From NCBI RefSeq assembly GCF_001949145.1, contig NW_019091457.1, positions 1,017,605-1,079,604 of the forward strand: a stretch of 62,000 nt of DNA. Direction: 5' to 3'. This document shows, piece by piece, positions 22,733-35,200 of the stretch. A program made the translations under genes and the position numbers. Under the pieces are notes generated by a model. It was not told the origin of the DNA and did no database searches. It saw nothing but the letters and a program-made list of their open reading frames with translations. Origin of the DNA: Acanthaster planci (taxonomy: Eukaryota > Echinodermata > Asteroidea > Valvatida > Acanthasteridae). Within the stretch, counting starts at the first letter, position 1, and every line of letters begins with the position of its first letter.

Positions 22733-24208
22733 GGTGTCACTGCCTTGCCGAGGAGGGACGCCGCACTGCAAAACAACAAATGACATAAAGGGAATGAAGG
22801 CTGCACCGTATCATGCATGTGGTGCACTTCACAGGTTGAAACAAAGTTGTTTCCCAATCTTGTGAGTGAAAGTCTAAAAATTTCAGTCCGAAACTGGGGA
22901 CCCGTGCAACGCAGACCTGTGCTGCACCGAGCTACACAGTCATCGTGGACGGTATTATGTTGCAGTCCGTTGTTTACTGCTCAAACTCAAGGAGGAATAA
23001 AATGACAAAATGGTCCGACATTTCTTCAGATACAGTAATGGAAAACTTGTCACACATGTACATGTGCATTACTTATTACTCTAGAATGGCACAAGCTGTG
23101 TGCATAAATTTTCCTTCGTTTGATTATAAATTCTGAGGTCAGGATACAGGTAGTTGATATTTGATCTTGAGCCAGTAATTATTTGCTTCTGGTTTCAGCC
23201 CATTAACTTTAAGTGTAGGAAAATGATCGTCAGGATTACAGGTAATATCACGCCCAACAAAAACACACTTGAAAAGGGCCTTCATTTAAGGAAGCGACAA
23301 GATCTCTTAAAAGGTTCATTTGGCCTATCTGTGATGAAAAATTCCACACACCTGTCCTAAAGTGAAGGCGATACTACCGATCACGGCGGACAACAATCGG
23401 CAAGTCTCGCGCCCAGTGTTGAAGAGCGCCCTCAATCTTCAGCATTTGGGAATAAAGCACCGCGCGAGGGCGCGCACTGTCACTGAATATCATGCGTCAA
23501 GAAGTTAAATTTAACTAGGCGCATGGCCAGCTTAGAGGCTGCGGCCTGGTGCTGGCGTGAGAAGTGGATTTTTTTTTTAACGAAACGCCACTTTTTGTCT
23601 AGTCCATTTCCCCTCCTTCAAGAAGCATGTAAATACCCCAAAATGTAGCCTCACCTCTCAGAAAGAACACAAAAGTCACATAAAATAATTCCAAGTAAAA
23701 AAAACCCACTTTTGCCCCCCCCTCCGAAAATTCGGTTCTGGATCCATCTCTGCTCCACGGTGCACGTATCGCTAGCTGTTGAAATACACTGGCGAACTAT
23801 TTTGCCATTTCTTTTAAATCCAGACATATTAGAGATGTGTAAATCAACAATACCTCTTGAAATGTTTTATTTCCTCAAACCTCCTGAGGGACTAAGTCTG
23901 GTGCATACCTTGCTCACAATACTTTAATATGCCACAGGGGAGTGTGTGATACAAATGTGAACCGAATTCCCTCAAACACAAACAAATATTTTCATTATAG
24001 TTCCTTTCTTGTCATCCGGATGAATGGTGTCTGATCTATCCTCGGCATTTTGAATTTCAGATGTCTGCTAAACCTTGCCAAAAAATTTTGAGGGCATGAT
24101 TCCTGACGTTGTTAAACAAGGTCTTGTGGAACTGTTCGTCTTGAGCGGGATTCTTGGAAACTTTCCGAGCGAATCACACAAACTGAGTGTTACAACGTCC
24201 TCAATGGT
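22733..24208. other. Spacer: ANAPC10 5' region and SMYD5 3' untranslated region
   Basis: Both flanking genes are on the minus strand. A possible donor (GGACAG followed by GTGTGT on the minus strand, near 23350) could end the non-coding first exon of ANAPC10, which would place its promoter near 23.4-23.6 kb. A minus-strand AATAAA at 23866-23871 fits the end of the SMYD5 transcript. No coding exon is seen. Confidence 0.5.
23866..23871 (-). terminator. Candidate polyadenylation signal of SMYD5
   Basis: AATAAA on the minus strand, about 340 bases past the SMYD5 stop codon and upstream of the inferred ANAPC10 promoter. Placement by position only. Confidence 0.45.
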
Positions 24209-27200
24209 TCATGCGTCCATTTCGGCTTCCTTATCTCCGCCCTCTAAATCTTGTGGCTCCTCCCCCTCCTCTTCCTCATCACTCGACGTCTGATCAGCAT
24301 CGTCACACTGCTCCAGACACTTGATGCATCCACAGTGGAACAAGTAGTTCTCTCTGTCGACCGATCATCCAGGAAGAAAACAGTGGCAAGGGATCAGGAA
24401 TTTGACTCATTCAAAAAAAGGAAAACACTGGTTCATCCAACGAAGTTAGCCTAAATATCAGGTGTAGCCTAGTGTTTACACTCACTTGTAAAGGAGCCTC
24501 GTGTTATTAGTAACAGGCAAATATCAATATCGATATCAATATTTAACGGACCAAAGATTGCAAACATGTAGCTTATCATTTGAATAACTATCAAAGAAGG
24601 CCGATCTGAATTTTGATCTTAGTGGGGAAGCATCTTTACTGCTACGTGTATGTATCACTTAGCAAGTGGGTAGAACCAAGAAAAGGGCTTCATGTAATTT
24701 GCGTCAATTTACCGGAGTATTTTCTGCCTTGAATGACGACTTCTCACTCGGCTGCACTCGTCCAGGTAGCATATACAGATTTCCTGCAATGCGACCAGCA
24801 TTGTTAGAAACAGCATAAACCTAAGACAAATTTTATACTTGCGTTTTACAAAGGAAGAGGCTACTATACTTCCGGTTATGTGCTGAACTTCAATTGGCAA
24901 GGCATCGATATCTCTGACTTTCCTCCAAATATCCTAGAAGGTGATGCAAACTTTCCAGCATGGTTTCCTTTGACATCACTTTTGTCCCTCTGACAGAAGT
25001 ACTTAAAACAGGCCTCAAGAGGGCTTGCCAGCCCAGACTACAGGGAAACTGAAAATGCAAGCGTTGATGGACTCACCTCTCCCTCAGTGATATCTCGAAG
25101 GGCGACGGCAGTTAGTGTAGAGTTGTTGTCATTGAACTGAATCTCGGCGTTGGGCTGGCAACTATGATTACCTGCCCAACAGGACAATTGATGATACAAT
25201 AAACCGGCCAAATGAAGTGCATTGACACTTGGCAAATGGTGGTAGGCCAAACATCCATACATCGGCAACAGTCACATAAATGCTGTAACAGCAATGCCTA
25301 GGTGCCACTTCACAGAATTGTGGTCCAATCAGTCCACAAATCAACTCACAAGTCATTTCACAAGTCAGTGCGGAACTAAAGAGATGAACAGTAACAAAGG
25401 AATTCCTCTGTCACGGTTCATTTAAATAGCTTTCGAGTTGACTTGTGGCTGAATGGCTTGTGACTGACTTGGGGTAATGTGCAGTGATTTATGACTGACT
25501 TGCGGTGATGTGCGATGACTTGTGACTGACTTGCGGTGATGTGCGATGACTTGTGACTGACTTGCGGTGATGTGCAGTGATTTGTTACTGACTTGGGGTA
25601 ATGTGCAGTGATTGGTTACTGACTTGATTACAACTCTGCCACTTAATACACTTTTGCACTGTATGGCTGAGGCCATCAAGAATAAAGTTGTATTCATAAA
25701 TACCTCAGAGAGTCTCCCTACGTGCAACTTGACTGTGTTTTAACATTTAATGCCCACTGCATAAATCATGTGCTGGCGCCTCAATACAAGACAGTTGAAT
25801 TGATTCTGATTGGTCAAGAGTCTGTGTGCACACGGCTTGCCACGTGCACACCAATTGGACAATCTGCACAAGGAATATTCCAAAAAAATGGACGGGGGTG
25901 TTTGGAAAAATAAAAGTAAATTCTAGAACAAAATCGCTGGAAATCCATCATCTATTGACTTCTTTTGACTCACTGACACAGAAGGTATTTATGAATGGTA
26001 ATAAATATGTGCTTAGCTGGTTTTAAACTAATGTGAAAGACTGGCTCAGGAGAACAAATGCTGATAGCGCCCTCACCTGCGGCTCAGGCATTCGTCTCTC
26101 CCATTCTCTTGAGCCAGTCTTAAATGCATGATTAAGACTGGTCAAGCACATATTTATTCCCTTAAACAAAGGCCAATTATTCTTGCAAGGAAAATTTCCA
26201 TCCTTCAAAAAAAAATTGACCAATACTTAAACAAATGTCCAGAACAGAATTCCAACTTACAGCAACTTTGGAGCTGGTATAACGCTGATCCTTCACAGTT
26301 GAGAAATGTACCGGACTCTGCAATAACCAAAGTGAATGCGTCATGCGCGCAATTATGTGCGAAAAGACACGAAAGTGTGAAAAGTGGTACGTGAACGTAC
26401 GAGCGTGAGTACTCCACTTGTTTGCACTACACTTTCAAGTCAAAATGACATGTTTTGGTACTCTATACATCGATGGAAAGTATTCATTTAACACAACACT
26501 TCCAGGTGCCATAACACGTTCACACAACAAAGACCTTTATCACTAGCGAGTGAGTTTTGGAAAATTTCAGTCATACTTCCACTGCTCTGGAGAACGCTTG
26601 GTTACCTTGTTCAATATCCACGTACAACTGGTCAATAAACGAATCCAGAGCCTGTCTCTCATCATCTGGCAAGTCCAAAGCATCACAGTTGTGAACGTAA
26701 ACACTCAGAGAACTGGACAGCGGACCAAAGCAAGGAATCTTCAACGTCAGCAACATTCAGGGACACAAGTAATTTTCAAGTGAACAAACAAATGGGGAAC
26801 ATTTAAACTGGTAACAATTGACAGAACATAAAATGGCTTGAGAATGGCGAAGGATGTAAACAAGACCGGGAGACATCATCAATGCAACATTTATTGAATT
26901 CTCTTTAATGGGAATGTGATCCATTTTTTGTGAACTGAGAACCTGGCTGAGAGAGAGTGACAAGCTTGCCTGACCTCGTTCCAACGCCTTGACCGTTCAT
27001 TCCGACGAGGGCAAAGAGTGACCGCAGCCCTTCGGCGGTAAACCACTGGAAAAGTGAAGGAATGCTCACATTTTCTACCATTACAAACTGCACATAGACA
27101 AAGTATTGTGGTGATGTCCTGATAGACACACATGACCATACACAAAGTATTGTGGTGATGTCCCGATAGACACACTTGACCATACACAAAGTATTGTGGT

Positions 27201-30182
27201 GATGTCCCGATTGACACACCTGACCATACAGATCAGATTCAAACTTTACAAATTGTGTCATTTTCTTGGGCTTCAATAAACTTTGGAATACGTACTGTAC
27301 ACCTGCAAATTTGAATTATTAAAAAAACAATTACAGTGATTAAGTGTAATCTAGAGGACTGCATAACTTATACCAGGTAGAAGGTTAAGTCACAAAAAGG
27401 ACATCTCATTGTCATTTGACAAATTAAACGGGAGGGAAAGTAAAGGAAATGAACAGTAATAAATTTTAAAAAAGCAAAGAACCCATTGTTCTGTGCCAAA
27501 ACTGAGGCAGGGGTGTCTTCTTCATTTCATATCTTAATTCAGGGTTGTAACTTATTTTCCATTGTCGGTCATGATGAAGGATCCAAGCTTTGCACCTACC
27601 CGACTGATGCAGTCCTCATACAACGCTTCGGCCAACAGACCCTGAAGTGCGTCAATCTGGCCCTGCGTAGTTCAAACAAATACAGACCACTCAGAATGCA
27701 ATCGACTGAACCGAGGTGGGCAGAGACCAGAGCTTCTTAGAAATATCCATACAGGACATTTTGGTGTATGAATATTCATGACCGACCTGAAACTGGCTGC
27801 CCAGTAGCTTGTGGGCTAGCTGTTGCTCCTCGCTTTTCGCTTTCTGGCAAAAGTGGCCGAAGGTGTGTAGGACATGCTCTTTGTTCTTTGCCTTCAAACG
27901 TAGAAAAGACAGAGTTAGCATGGTAAATTGCAAGCTAGCATGAACATTTTCATAAGCTTTCCACGACCAAAAAAATCAAAGATTGTTTCATTAAACAAAT
28001 AATTTTTTGAATAGTGGTTGAATTAAAACAGCCTGACACTTTGAGGCATGTCTACTTACTTGTTTTACAGTAGCGATCATTTTGTTGATTAATGTAATGC
28101 TGGCTGTCTCTGGGGGATAATGCATGTTTCTGAAGAAAAAAAATTGCCAAAAAAAGAAAGATTTAAAATTTATTGATATTTCAAATAATCTTTATTGCTA
28201 ATCCCAACAAAAACGGCATCATAAATAAACACAAAAAACTGTATTCTATGATATATTCATACATGTCGGTGCTACATCTACTGTATCTACAGACATACCA
28301 GGTGTGATTTTTCTTGCAGTTAAGAAACGCCAAAGGAAAAAAGAGAATTTCTTTGTTGCACGTTGGATACCCTTTCAAGCCAGATCTTGGGTAATGATTC
28401 CTTTGGCAGTTCATGTTAATGGGAGACTTTGAGACGCATGGTGGTGGCAGACACAACCGTCCTTTTTGCTTGATGTGGGCATGCACGTGCAGTTCTAGGC
28501 GTGCTTGTTAGTTCTGAGCATGCGCACAACCACAGAAAAGGACCAGTTTGTCTGGTCTCCCATTACTTTGGTGTGCACAAATTAATTTGGGAAGCCTTAC
28601 TTCCAAGTTTCTTGTAGGAAAACGAGAGGATGGTCTGGATCAGGGGGTGACTGACCCAAGCACAAGACTTGATGATACTGGGCGGAGGCATGATCCTGGC
28701 ACTCCGCACTGCAATAGGGAACCTAATGCACAAACCAATGCTCGTCATCATAAAGAGTTCTTTCACTGCGTGGGAAACTAAGACCTTTATTAAAAGACCC
28801 TTTGAGTTGAAATTCAGAAGCATGTATACTTATATGTACATGAATGTTAGAAATTTGAAGTGTCTAGAATTCCAGGTTTTTGAATTTGGCGCACCCGCAA
28901 ACAGTAGAGAGTTATGAAAGAGTTGACAGCAACTGCACTATTCATTACTGGTGAAAGAGTGACACACTGACACAACACCATCCATGCTGGGGTTCTGGGG
29001 CCCTTACACTGTTGAAGGGTAATTCCAACACTACTATACCTTAATGGCCGCTTCTAACTTAATACAGACCTCAAAATCCACCAGGAAATTTTCAAGGTAG
29101 GGTGGTGGAGAGGAACGAGGGTTGATGAGTAAAGAGCCCAGTCAGTTTGAGCCAGATATGTACACCGAGAAACGTGATACCCCTTGAAATTCTAAGTTCA
29201 AGAGCAAACAGTGGGAAAATTGGTTGCCTGCATAGAGGGAGACTTTAAAGGCCTGAGGGAAATCCCCAGCAAAACTGGCAGACCTGTGAGTTGTAGGAGT
29301 GGGTGTGCGTGGTGAAAACAGCCAGCAGTGGCCCAGATCATCTGTTCAATATATACCTGGCACTGAGGGCATGCGGTATGCCTCTCCTTGTGCACTGTGC
29401 AGCATTCAGGATGCGGCAGCACCAGTGAGGGGTTGCCGCTCAGCCGTCTGGCCATCTCCTGAGCCGTTTCCATTGAGCGCATACAGAACTCGCAGGCTGT
29501 GTAACGGTAGAACCCATTCCACAGAAACTGAGCACACACTAGGGGAGACTCTCTGAAGATTGTGTCATCGGACTTGAAATCCCCATTGGCAAACACACCT
29601 CTTCCCTGTTGAAATCACAAACATATGGAGCTGTTCTTCTTAGAATGTTAGGCCTAGTACCAGTAATTGCCTATAAACTAGTTCATACCATCTTGAAACT
29701 TGACTTCCTTAGTTTGAAAACAAGCTTCAAAGTAAGACAACGAAATAAAAAAGGAAAGGCTGTTATGTTATGGCAGACTGATCAACAGATGGTCATGATT
29801 GTCGCATGATTTAACACACTTATATCAAAGTAAGATTTGATGCTTTGCATTGTGGAAGAGACATGAGAAATGGGTTTGCGGGTACACCATGGAATCAATC
29901 TCTTTTGGGCGAGGGGTGGTTCTTAAAGAACCACACCTTGCCCCCCCCTCAAAAAAACTTTTTGTCCGAAAACTGGACCAGTTGAGCTGACCAAAAAATA
30001 CAGCAAATCATAACTTAGAGCCCTATGTGGACCAAACATCAAAGCTCCCTTTAATCTTTTTCTGTTTGGTGTGCCATATTTACCCTCAGCTCATCGATAA
30101 CTTTGACACAAACTCCCTTGTTTCCGTAAGCTCCATCAGCGATAGTTGTAGTAGTGAAACACATTCCAGTGGAGGCTGCCAT
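24209..30182 (-). CDS. SMYD5: SMYD5, SET and MYND-type protein-lysine methyltransferase, 12 coding exons
   Basis: Exons in coding order: 30084-30182, 29357-29605, 28601-28722, 28060-28129, 27787-27891, 27600-27662, 26975-27045, 26606-26712, 26261-26317, 25077-25171, 24713-24783, 24209-24353. All phases join, giving 417 residues (human 418). SMYD5 methylates lysines on histones (H4K20, H3K36 and others reported) and on ribosomal protein. The SET domain is split by a MYND-like zinc region: GRGVF (34-38), CEFC (71-74), CPQC (112-115), YCSAEC (119-124) and YHQVLC (132-137). The catalytic SET motifs are NHSC (316-319) and [10 protein letters not shown] (ending Y352), followed by post-SET cysteines (377, 379, 382) and the acidic Glu-rich C-terminus typical of SMYD5. 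The start MAAS agrees with the vertebrate protein. Residues 5-33 are the least conserved. Introns 6 and 9 contain minisatellites. Confidence 0.96.
25454..25629. repeat. Minisatellite, 31-bp period, about 5.7 copies
   Basis: Units containing 'gtgatgtgcgatgacttgtg' followed by 'actgacttgcg' repeat every 31 bases, more diverged toward both ends. The array is inside SMYD5 intron 9 next to other 'caagtc'-rich sequence that also occurs near 18.2 and 22.3 kb, so it may have grown from a dispersed element. Confidence 0.8.
27098..27229. repeat. Minisatellite, 44-bp period, 3 copies
   Basis: Three consecutive 44-base units (27098-27141, 27142-27185, 27186-27229) start 'acaaagtattgtggtgatgt' and differ at a few positions. 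The array lies in SMYD5 intron 6, just before exon 7 in the sense of transcription. Confidence 0.9.
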
Positions 30183-32265
30183 CTTGATTCTAGAACCATT
30201 TAAGTTGGTGAATTTTCTTAGCTGTCAATGCGCACCATCGGGCATCCTCACAATATTTTTTCAAGCGGGGTACCAGCGACACAGTTGTCAGAGCTAAAGT
30301 TTTAGAAAGTTGAAAGAGAAACAACCAACGTCATTAACATCTCAGTGCCACGCGTGCTAGACATGCCCACGTTGTTTATGCATGCATTGCATCATCGACT
30401 ACACGCGCGCCGACTACGATACGGGTGTGATGTGTCAGATTTCCTCGATCGAAGAAACTGTCAACATATGCCGAATATTTTGAGCATGTTTGGTAAGTGT
30501 CGTTGTTTTTTTTTCCAACTCCATGATTGGGAGGCTAGTAATTTTTTTCAAATTTTGTTTTCTGTTTCATTTTTGAAGTGGTCTTGGAGAGGATGTGATA
30601 CGAAGATGAAGAAATATTTTGATATTTACTTAATTCCATCATGGAGGTAGGAATTTCCTACCTCCATGATTCCATCATGTCCATGGAGCTACATCATGTA
30701 GTTACATGTATAGAATTGGACTCTGCAAAGCCATTAACGGTGATGAAAGCAACGAAAAATAGATTTGAAGCTCAGAATGTTGTGCGACGTTTTTTGTACA
30801 CGTCTAATGCAGAGCAAACAGCAATTATTTTGTACACAAAAGTACGTCACGTAGCCTATGTGTGAATTTTGACTGAAAAGCTCAAAACTTTTGTTTTGCA
30901 AAACTTTTGTTCTTATTCTTGCCTTCAGTCATGGAGGTATAAATTTCCAAATAAACAGCGCTCCTACTCATCTGCCCCTATCCATGGTTTGTAAATTGTA
31001 CCATCAGTGATCATGGATACATGTAGGAAAGCCGTCTGTATTCAGCAGGAGCGTGAAAAGGTGATTGACATTTTTGTCTCGTGTGACCGTTTAAATTTTG
31101 TTTCCCCATTGCCGGTTGCTGGCATCAGACGTACATGCAGGCCCTATCTCAAGTCAGTGCGGGTCATTTTCAGCACAAGTCCGTTCAGTGATCAGGCCAC
31201 CAGAAGTCACAGGGCAGAATTGGGCAAGAGTACGCTGTACTTCCCAGTCATGCCTGTGATTTGTCATGTTTGTGTTATGTCTCAAATGGAGAGCCAATCC
31301 AGTACAAAATTCAGAAAAGAGGAATACTAACGCTCCACTCGGCAGAGCTACCTTAAATCCTAGTCAGTACATGTACATACAGGCATATACCCCCTGCGTA
31401 TGACGTCGCATGTATGTACTTACAGAGGGCATCTTTCTTAAAGATAGGTTGAGTAAATTGTGAATTCACTGTACGTGTAATTAATTTCAAATAACAAACA
31501 ATAGCCTCTGACTCCGCCTTAATGTGCCAGGAGGTTTATATGGTCGGAGAGGCTTGTGATGACGGATTTTTGATGGAATTTTTTTTCAGTTGTGAACTGC
31601 CAAAACTTGAGCAGAATGGAAAATGGTCTGTCGAAATTGCCAATGGCAGTTGTGACAAGCCAGGCCAACTCGGCATTACAATCATATCCCGACTTATGGA
31701 CTGTGACGTGAATAGTAATAAAAATAGAAACTGCAACAGTTAAAGGAATATACCGACTGTCCATAGACATGTTCCTCACACGTACAAATGTACACTACAT
31801 GTAGTTGGAAGCCAGTGTTTCAATTGCGTTATTGCCCCTTTTTTCTTCCCACAATGCCTTGCTACCATTGTGCAAAATCACCCTAGCAGTATTTGTGGTA
31901 AGGCTTATTTATACATACACGTGCATGTACAATAATTCTGGCAGAACTACACGGTGCGCGTACATGAACTTGGTCTACAAATTGCTTTGTTAGGTTCTGT
32001 AGATTATGACAGTCCTTCCACATTGTGATCAGTGTAAATGTGGACATGCTTTTAAATGTTGCTTCTTTTTCCGTCCTTCAAATATCAGTGTGCAGGTACT
32101 GAGCAGTGGACGTTGAAAAATTCTGAGACTGATGTGACGGCGGTTCAGTGAGCTGCAAAGCTACAGTAGCTGCGCATTAAAAACGATTCTTAAAACCAAA
32201 CTGTACGCTGTTCTAACTGTAGAACTTTGTGTGGGAGAGTCCAGAAAACAATTTGTGACTCAGTT
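30183..32265. other. Head-to-head spacer between SMYD5 and P5CS start codons
   Basis: SMYD5 is transcribed leftward and P5CS rightward, so about 2.1 kb contain both 5' untranslated regions and promoters. I can name no TATA box or initiator with confidence. The spacer contains an inverted-repeat element at about 30638-30948. Confidence 0.6.
30638..30948. mobile_element. Inverted-repeat element with perfect 33-base palindrome at one end
   Basis: Positions 30638-30670 form a perfect palindrome with 16-base arms (atcatggaggtaggaa) around one central base. The inward arm ('ggaatttcctacctccatga', from about 30651) is matched in inverse orientation by 'tcatggaggtataaatttcc' ending near 30948. The whole therefore looks like a MITE of about 300 bases with roughly 22-base ends. 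It is non-coding and its borders are approximate. Confidence 0.55.
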
Positions 32266-35200
32266 ATGGCAGGCATTGGTCGGCTCTTTCAATTCAGTGG
32301 TACTTCCCGCCAAAGACTCTCTCAGAGAGTCGGCACACGGTGGAAAAATTCCCAAAGCCCGGCACACCTGCACACATGGAAGGACGGTGCTGCAACGCAT
32401 CAAGCTGTGCAGCAGCAGTGCAGCGGGGTCCCATGCAGCTCCCAGCCTCCGGCCAAGGGTGCAGCCAAGATCCCGGGAGTGAGGGGCATTTCCACCTCCA
32501 GTACGCAGAAGATTCGAACGGCGTATCGGTCAGATCTCAAGAACTGCCGACGGATCGTGCTCAAACTGGGGAGCGCGGTGATTACACGAGACGACGAGTG
32601 CGGCCTGGCACTTGGACGGCTGGCCACCATTATAGAACAGGTATGGTTGATGAGCTACAAATTTGTAAGCAAAGCAAGTGAAGCTTTACATTGTGGCCTC
32701 GTTGGCCTGTAATGTCCTTTTTGAAAAGATTTTTTGCAAGATTCCATTAGACCCAATTCCAAGTTGCTCTATGGAGATGGTGGGAACCTCATGTGCTTCA
32801 ACAAAGTCAACTGATCAGCAACATGTACGATCTCACATTGTGTTATCCAATTCTGATGATTTTCTCCAAGCACATTTTTTCGTGCTGTGCCTTTTTTCAT
32901 TGAATGAGGAAACAAATCATAAATAGCTTGGCACAAAAATCATTATAAAATAAGACGGGAAATTATGATTGTTTTTCTCTTTATGTATTTTTTCTCTTTT
33001 ATGTGGGTCAAATGGACTGCAACCCAATAGTTTGATCACTTGTTCCTCTTGAAATCCCCCAATTTTGTCCAGGTGTCAGAACTGCAACAGAGCGGCAAGC
33101 AGGTGATGCTAGTGACCAGCGGAGCCGTGGCATTTGGCAAGCAGCGTCTGAGGCACGAAGTCATCATGTCACAGAGCATGCGGGAAACGCTCATCCCCAA
33201 CCAAGAAAGAGTGAGGTTTTGATGCTCATCTTACATGTACATGTAGATGCACTTAGCACCTTAAAGGTTAACAGAAATAGAAAGCATTTAGATCGTGTGA
33301 AGTATTTGAAAATAACAATAAATACAAAACCATTTAGACAAATCATGAATTCAATGTTTTTCCCATTAATCGTGACCTCAAAATGAATAAAAAGATCCTT
33401 CCTTTCCCCGCCCACAAAAAATCCCCTTTTGGCCGTTTGCGTTCCTGGGCTGATTTGATGACGTCATCGCCAGAACGCCTACATGTACATGTACATTGCA
33501 TGGTTGCACTCAGTACATGCAGCTTCGATGTAGTTTGGCCCACAGGCAAACACTGTCTCAATTCAAGGGAGAAATTAAAAGACAAAGTCCTAGCTAGCAC
33601 AGCGTTTGCCTGTGGGCCGAGCTACTTCGAGCACAACGTGGTCTATTGCAAGCGTGCAAAATTGCGTGTACTGTGTGCAATCATGCAATGTTCGTGTACA
33701 CTGTACATGTACATGTTCTGGCGATGCCGTCATCAAATCAGCCTGGAAGCGCGATTGAATTTATGATGTTCTTGAAATGGTTACGCATTTATTGTTATTT
33801 TTGAAATACATGTACATCACATGAATTAAATGTTTTCTATTTCTGTTAACCTTTAATGGATTTTTTTTTTTACAGATTTATACTGTCTGACAAAAATTTT
33901 AATGAAGGTTTTGTAATCAGGCATGATGGGATGATGACGTGTTATGGATACATGGGCTGCCCTCTCCCACACACACGTTTTTAAACAACTGTAACAAGCC
34001 TTTTGCAAATTAACTTTGACCTAAATCTGGTACACTGAATGCTTGAAATTCACGTGAACATAACAACTTGAATTCTCCTTACTAAAACCACTGTTGCTAC
34101 CGGTATACCTCGTGATTCGGGGCAAGCTTTTGCTTAGTTACATAAGGGACGCCTTGCAACAATGCACTGTTCTCAATGGATAAGAAGGGCACAAAGGAAC
34201 CAGTCCATTCCAGAGATGGTGGTCGCTATGCAAAAGCTTGCCCCGAATCACGAGGCATAGCAACAGTGTCTTTAGACTGGCGAATTTAAATTGTAATGTT
34301 TTATGCAGTCAGATAACTCAGTGCACCAGTTTTTATTCAAATATAACTTGCAGGTGGCTTATTGTGGCCCAACATCGTTTTTTTCATCCTACCCAAGAAA
34401 GAGCAACTGACCACACATATTAAATTGGTTTTGATATGCTCAGGATTTTTTTTTCCCACTGGAAAAAATATATTAAACAACCATATTTCTGGGAAGGAAT
34501 TTGGGACTGGGAGGGGGACGTTATTTTGAAAGAAACTGTATGTATGTAAGCAGGGTGGCCAATTTTGTTTATTTTTTATTTTTTTAATAAAAAAAATGAT
34601 TTTTTGTTTTCATTTAAATCAGATTTTTCTATTGTTATAAAAATTGGAGACAAGTCAGCTCAATTATCTAATTCAAAACAAGCAGATGAGCTGCATGTCA
34701 CATGTGCATTAATTTTCTTTTATTTATTTTGTTTATTACAAAAAATTGCACAAGCTTTGATTACAATGTCAAACTCTGAAATGCACAATTTACCTGTAAA
34801 TGAAGTGAAGTTAAATCATGATTGTAAATCAAATTCAATTACTGAATCAAAAAAGCTGGTTTACATGTAAATTGAAATGAGTGGATTAGATGACTAAAAA
34901 TACATCCTTCCAACCCAGATTGTACCGTACATGTACGCTTGCATTTATGCATGTACTTCTTACCAATACTTGGAACTGAAAGGTTCACCACAGAGGGGGA
35001 TTTGCTGCTTAAAATGTGAAACACTTGCAAAAATTACCAATTGATTGAAAGAATTAAAAAATTGAAACATTTTTACTTAAAAAAAAAAAAAGAAACTTGT
35101 TGATTTAAATCAGTGATTTACAAATGTAAGCTGTAAGCATGGTAAGGCCACTCCGAGAGTTGAAGAGTTGTGATGTGCATTTTGGTGCTTTCCACACACC

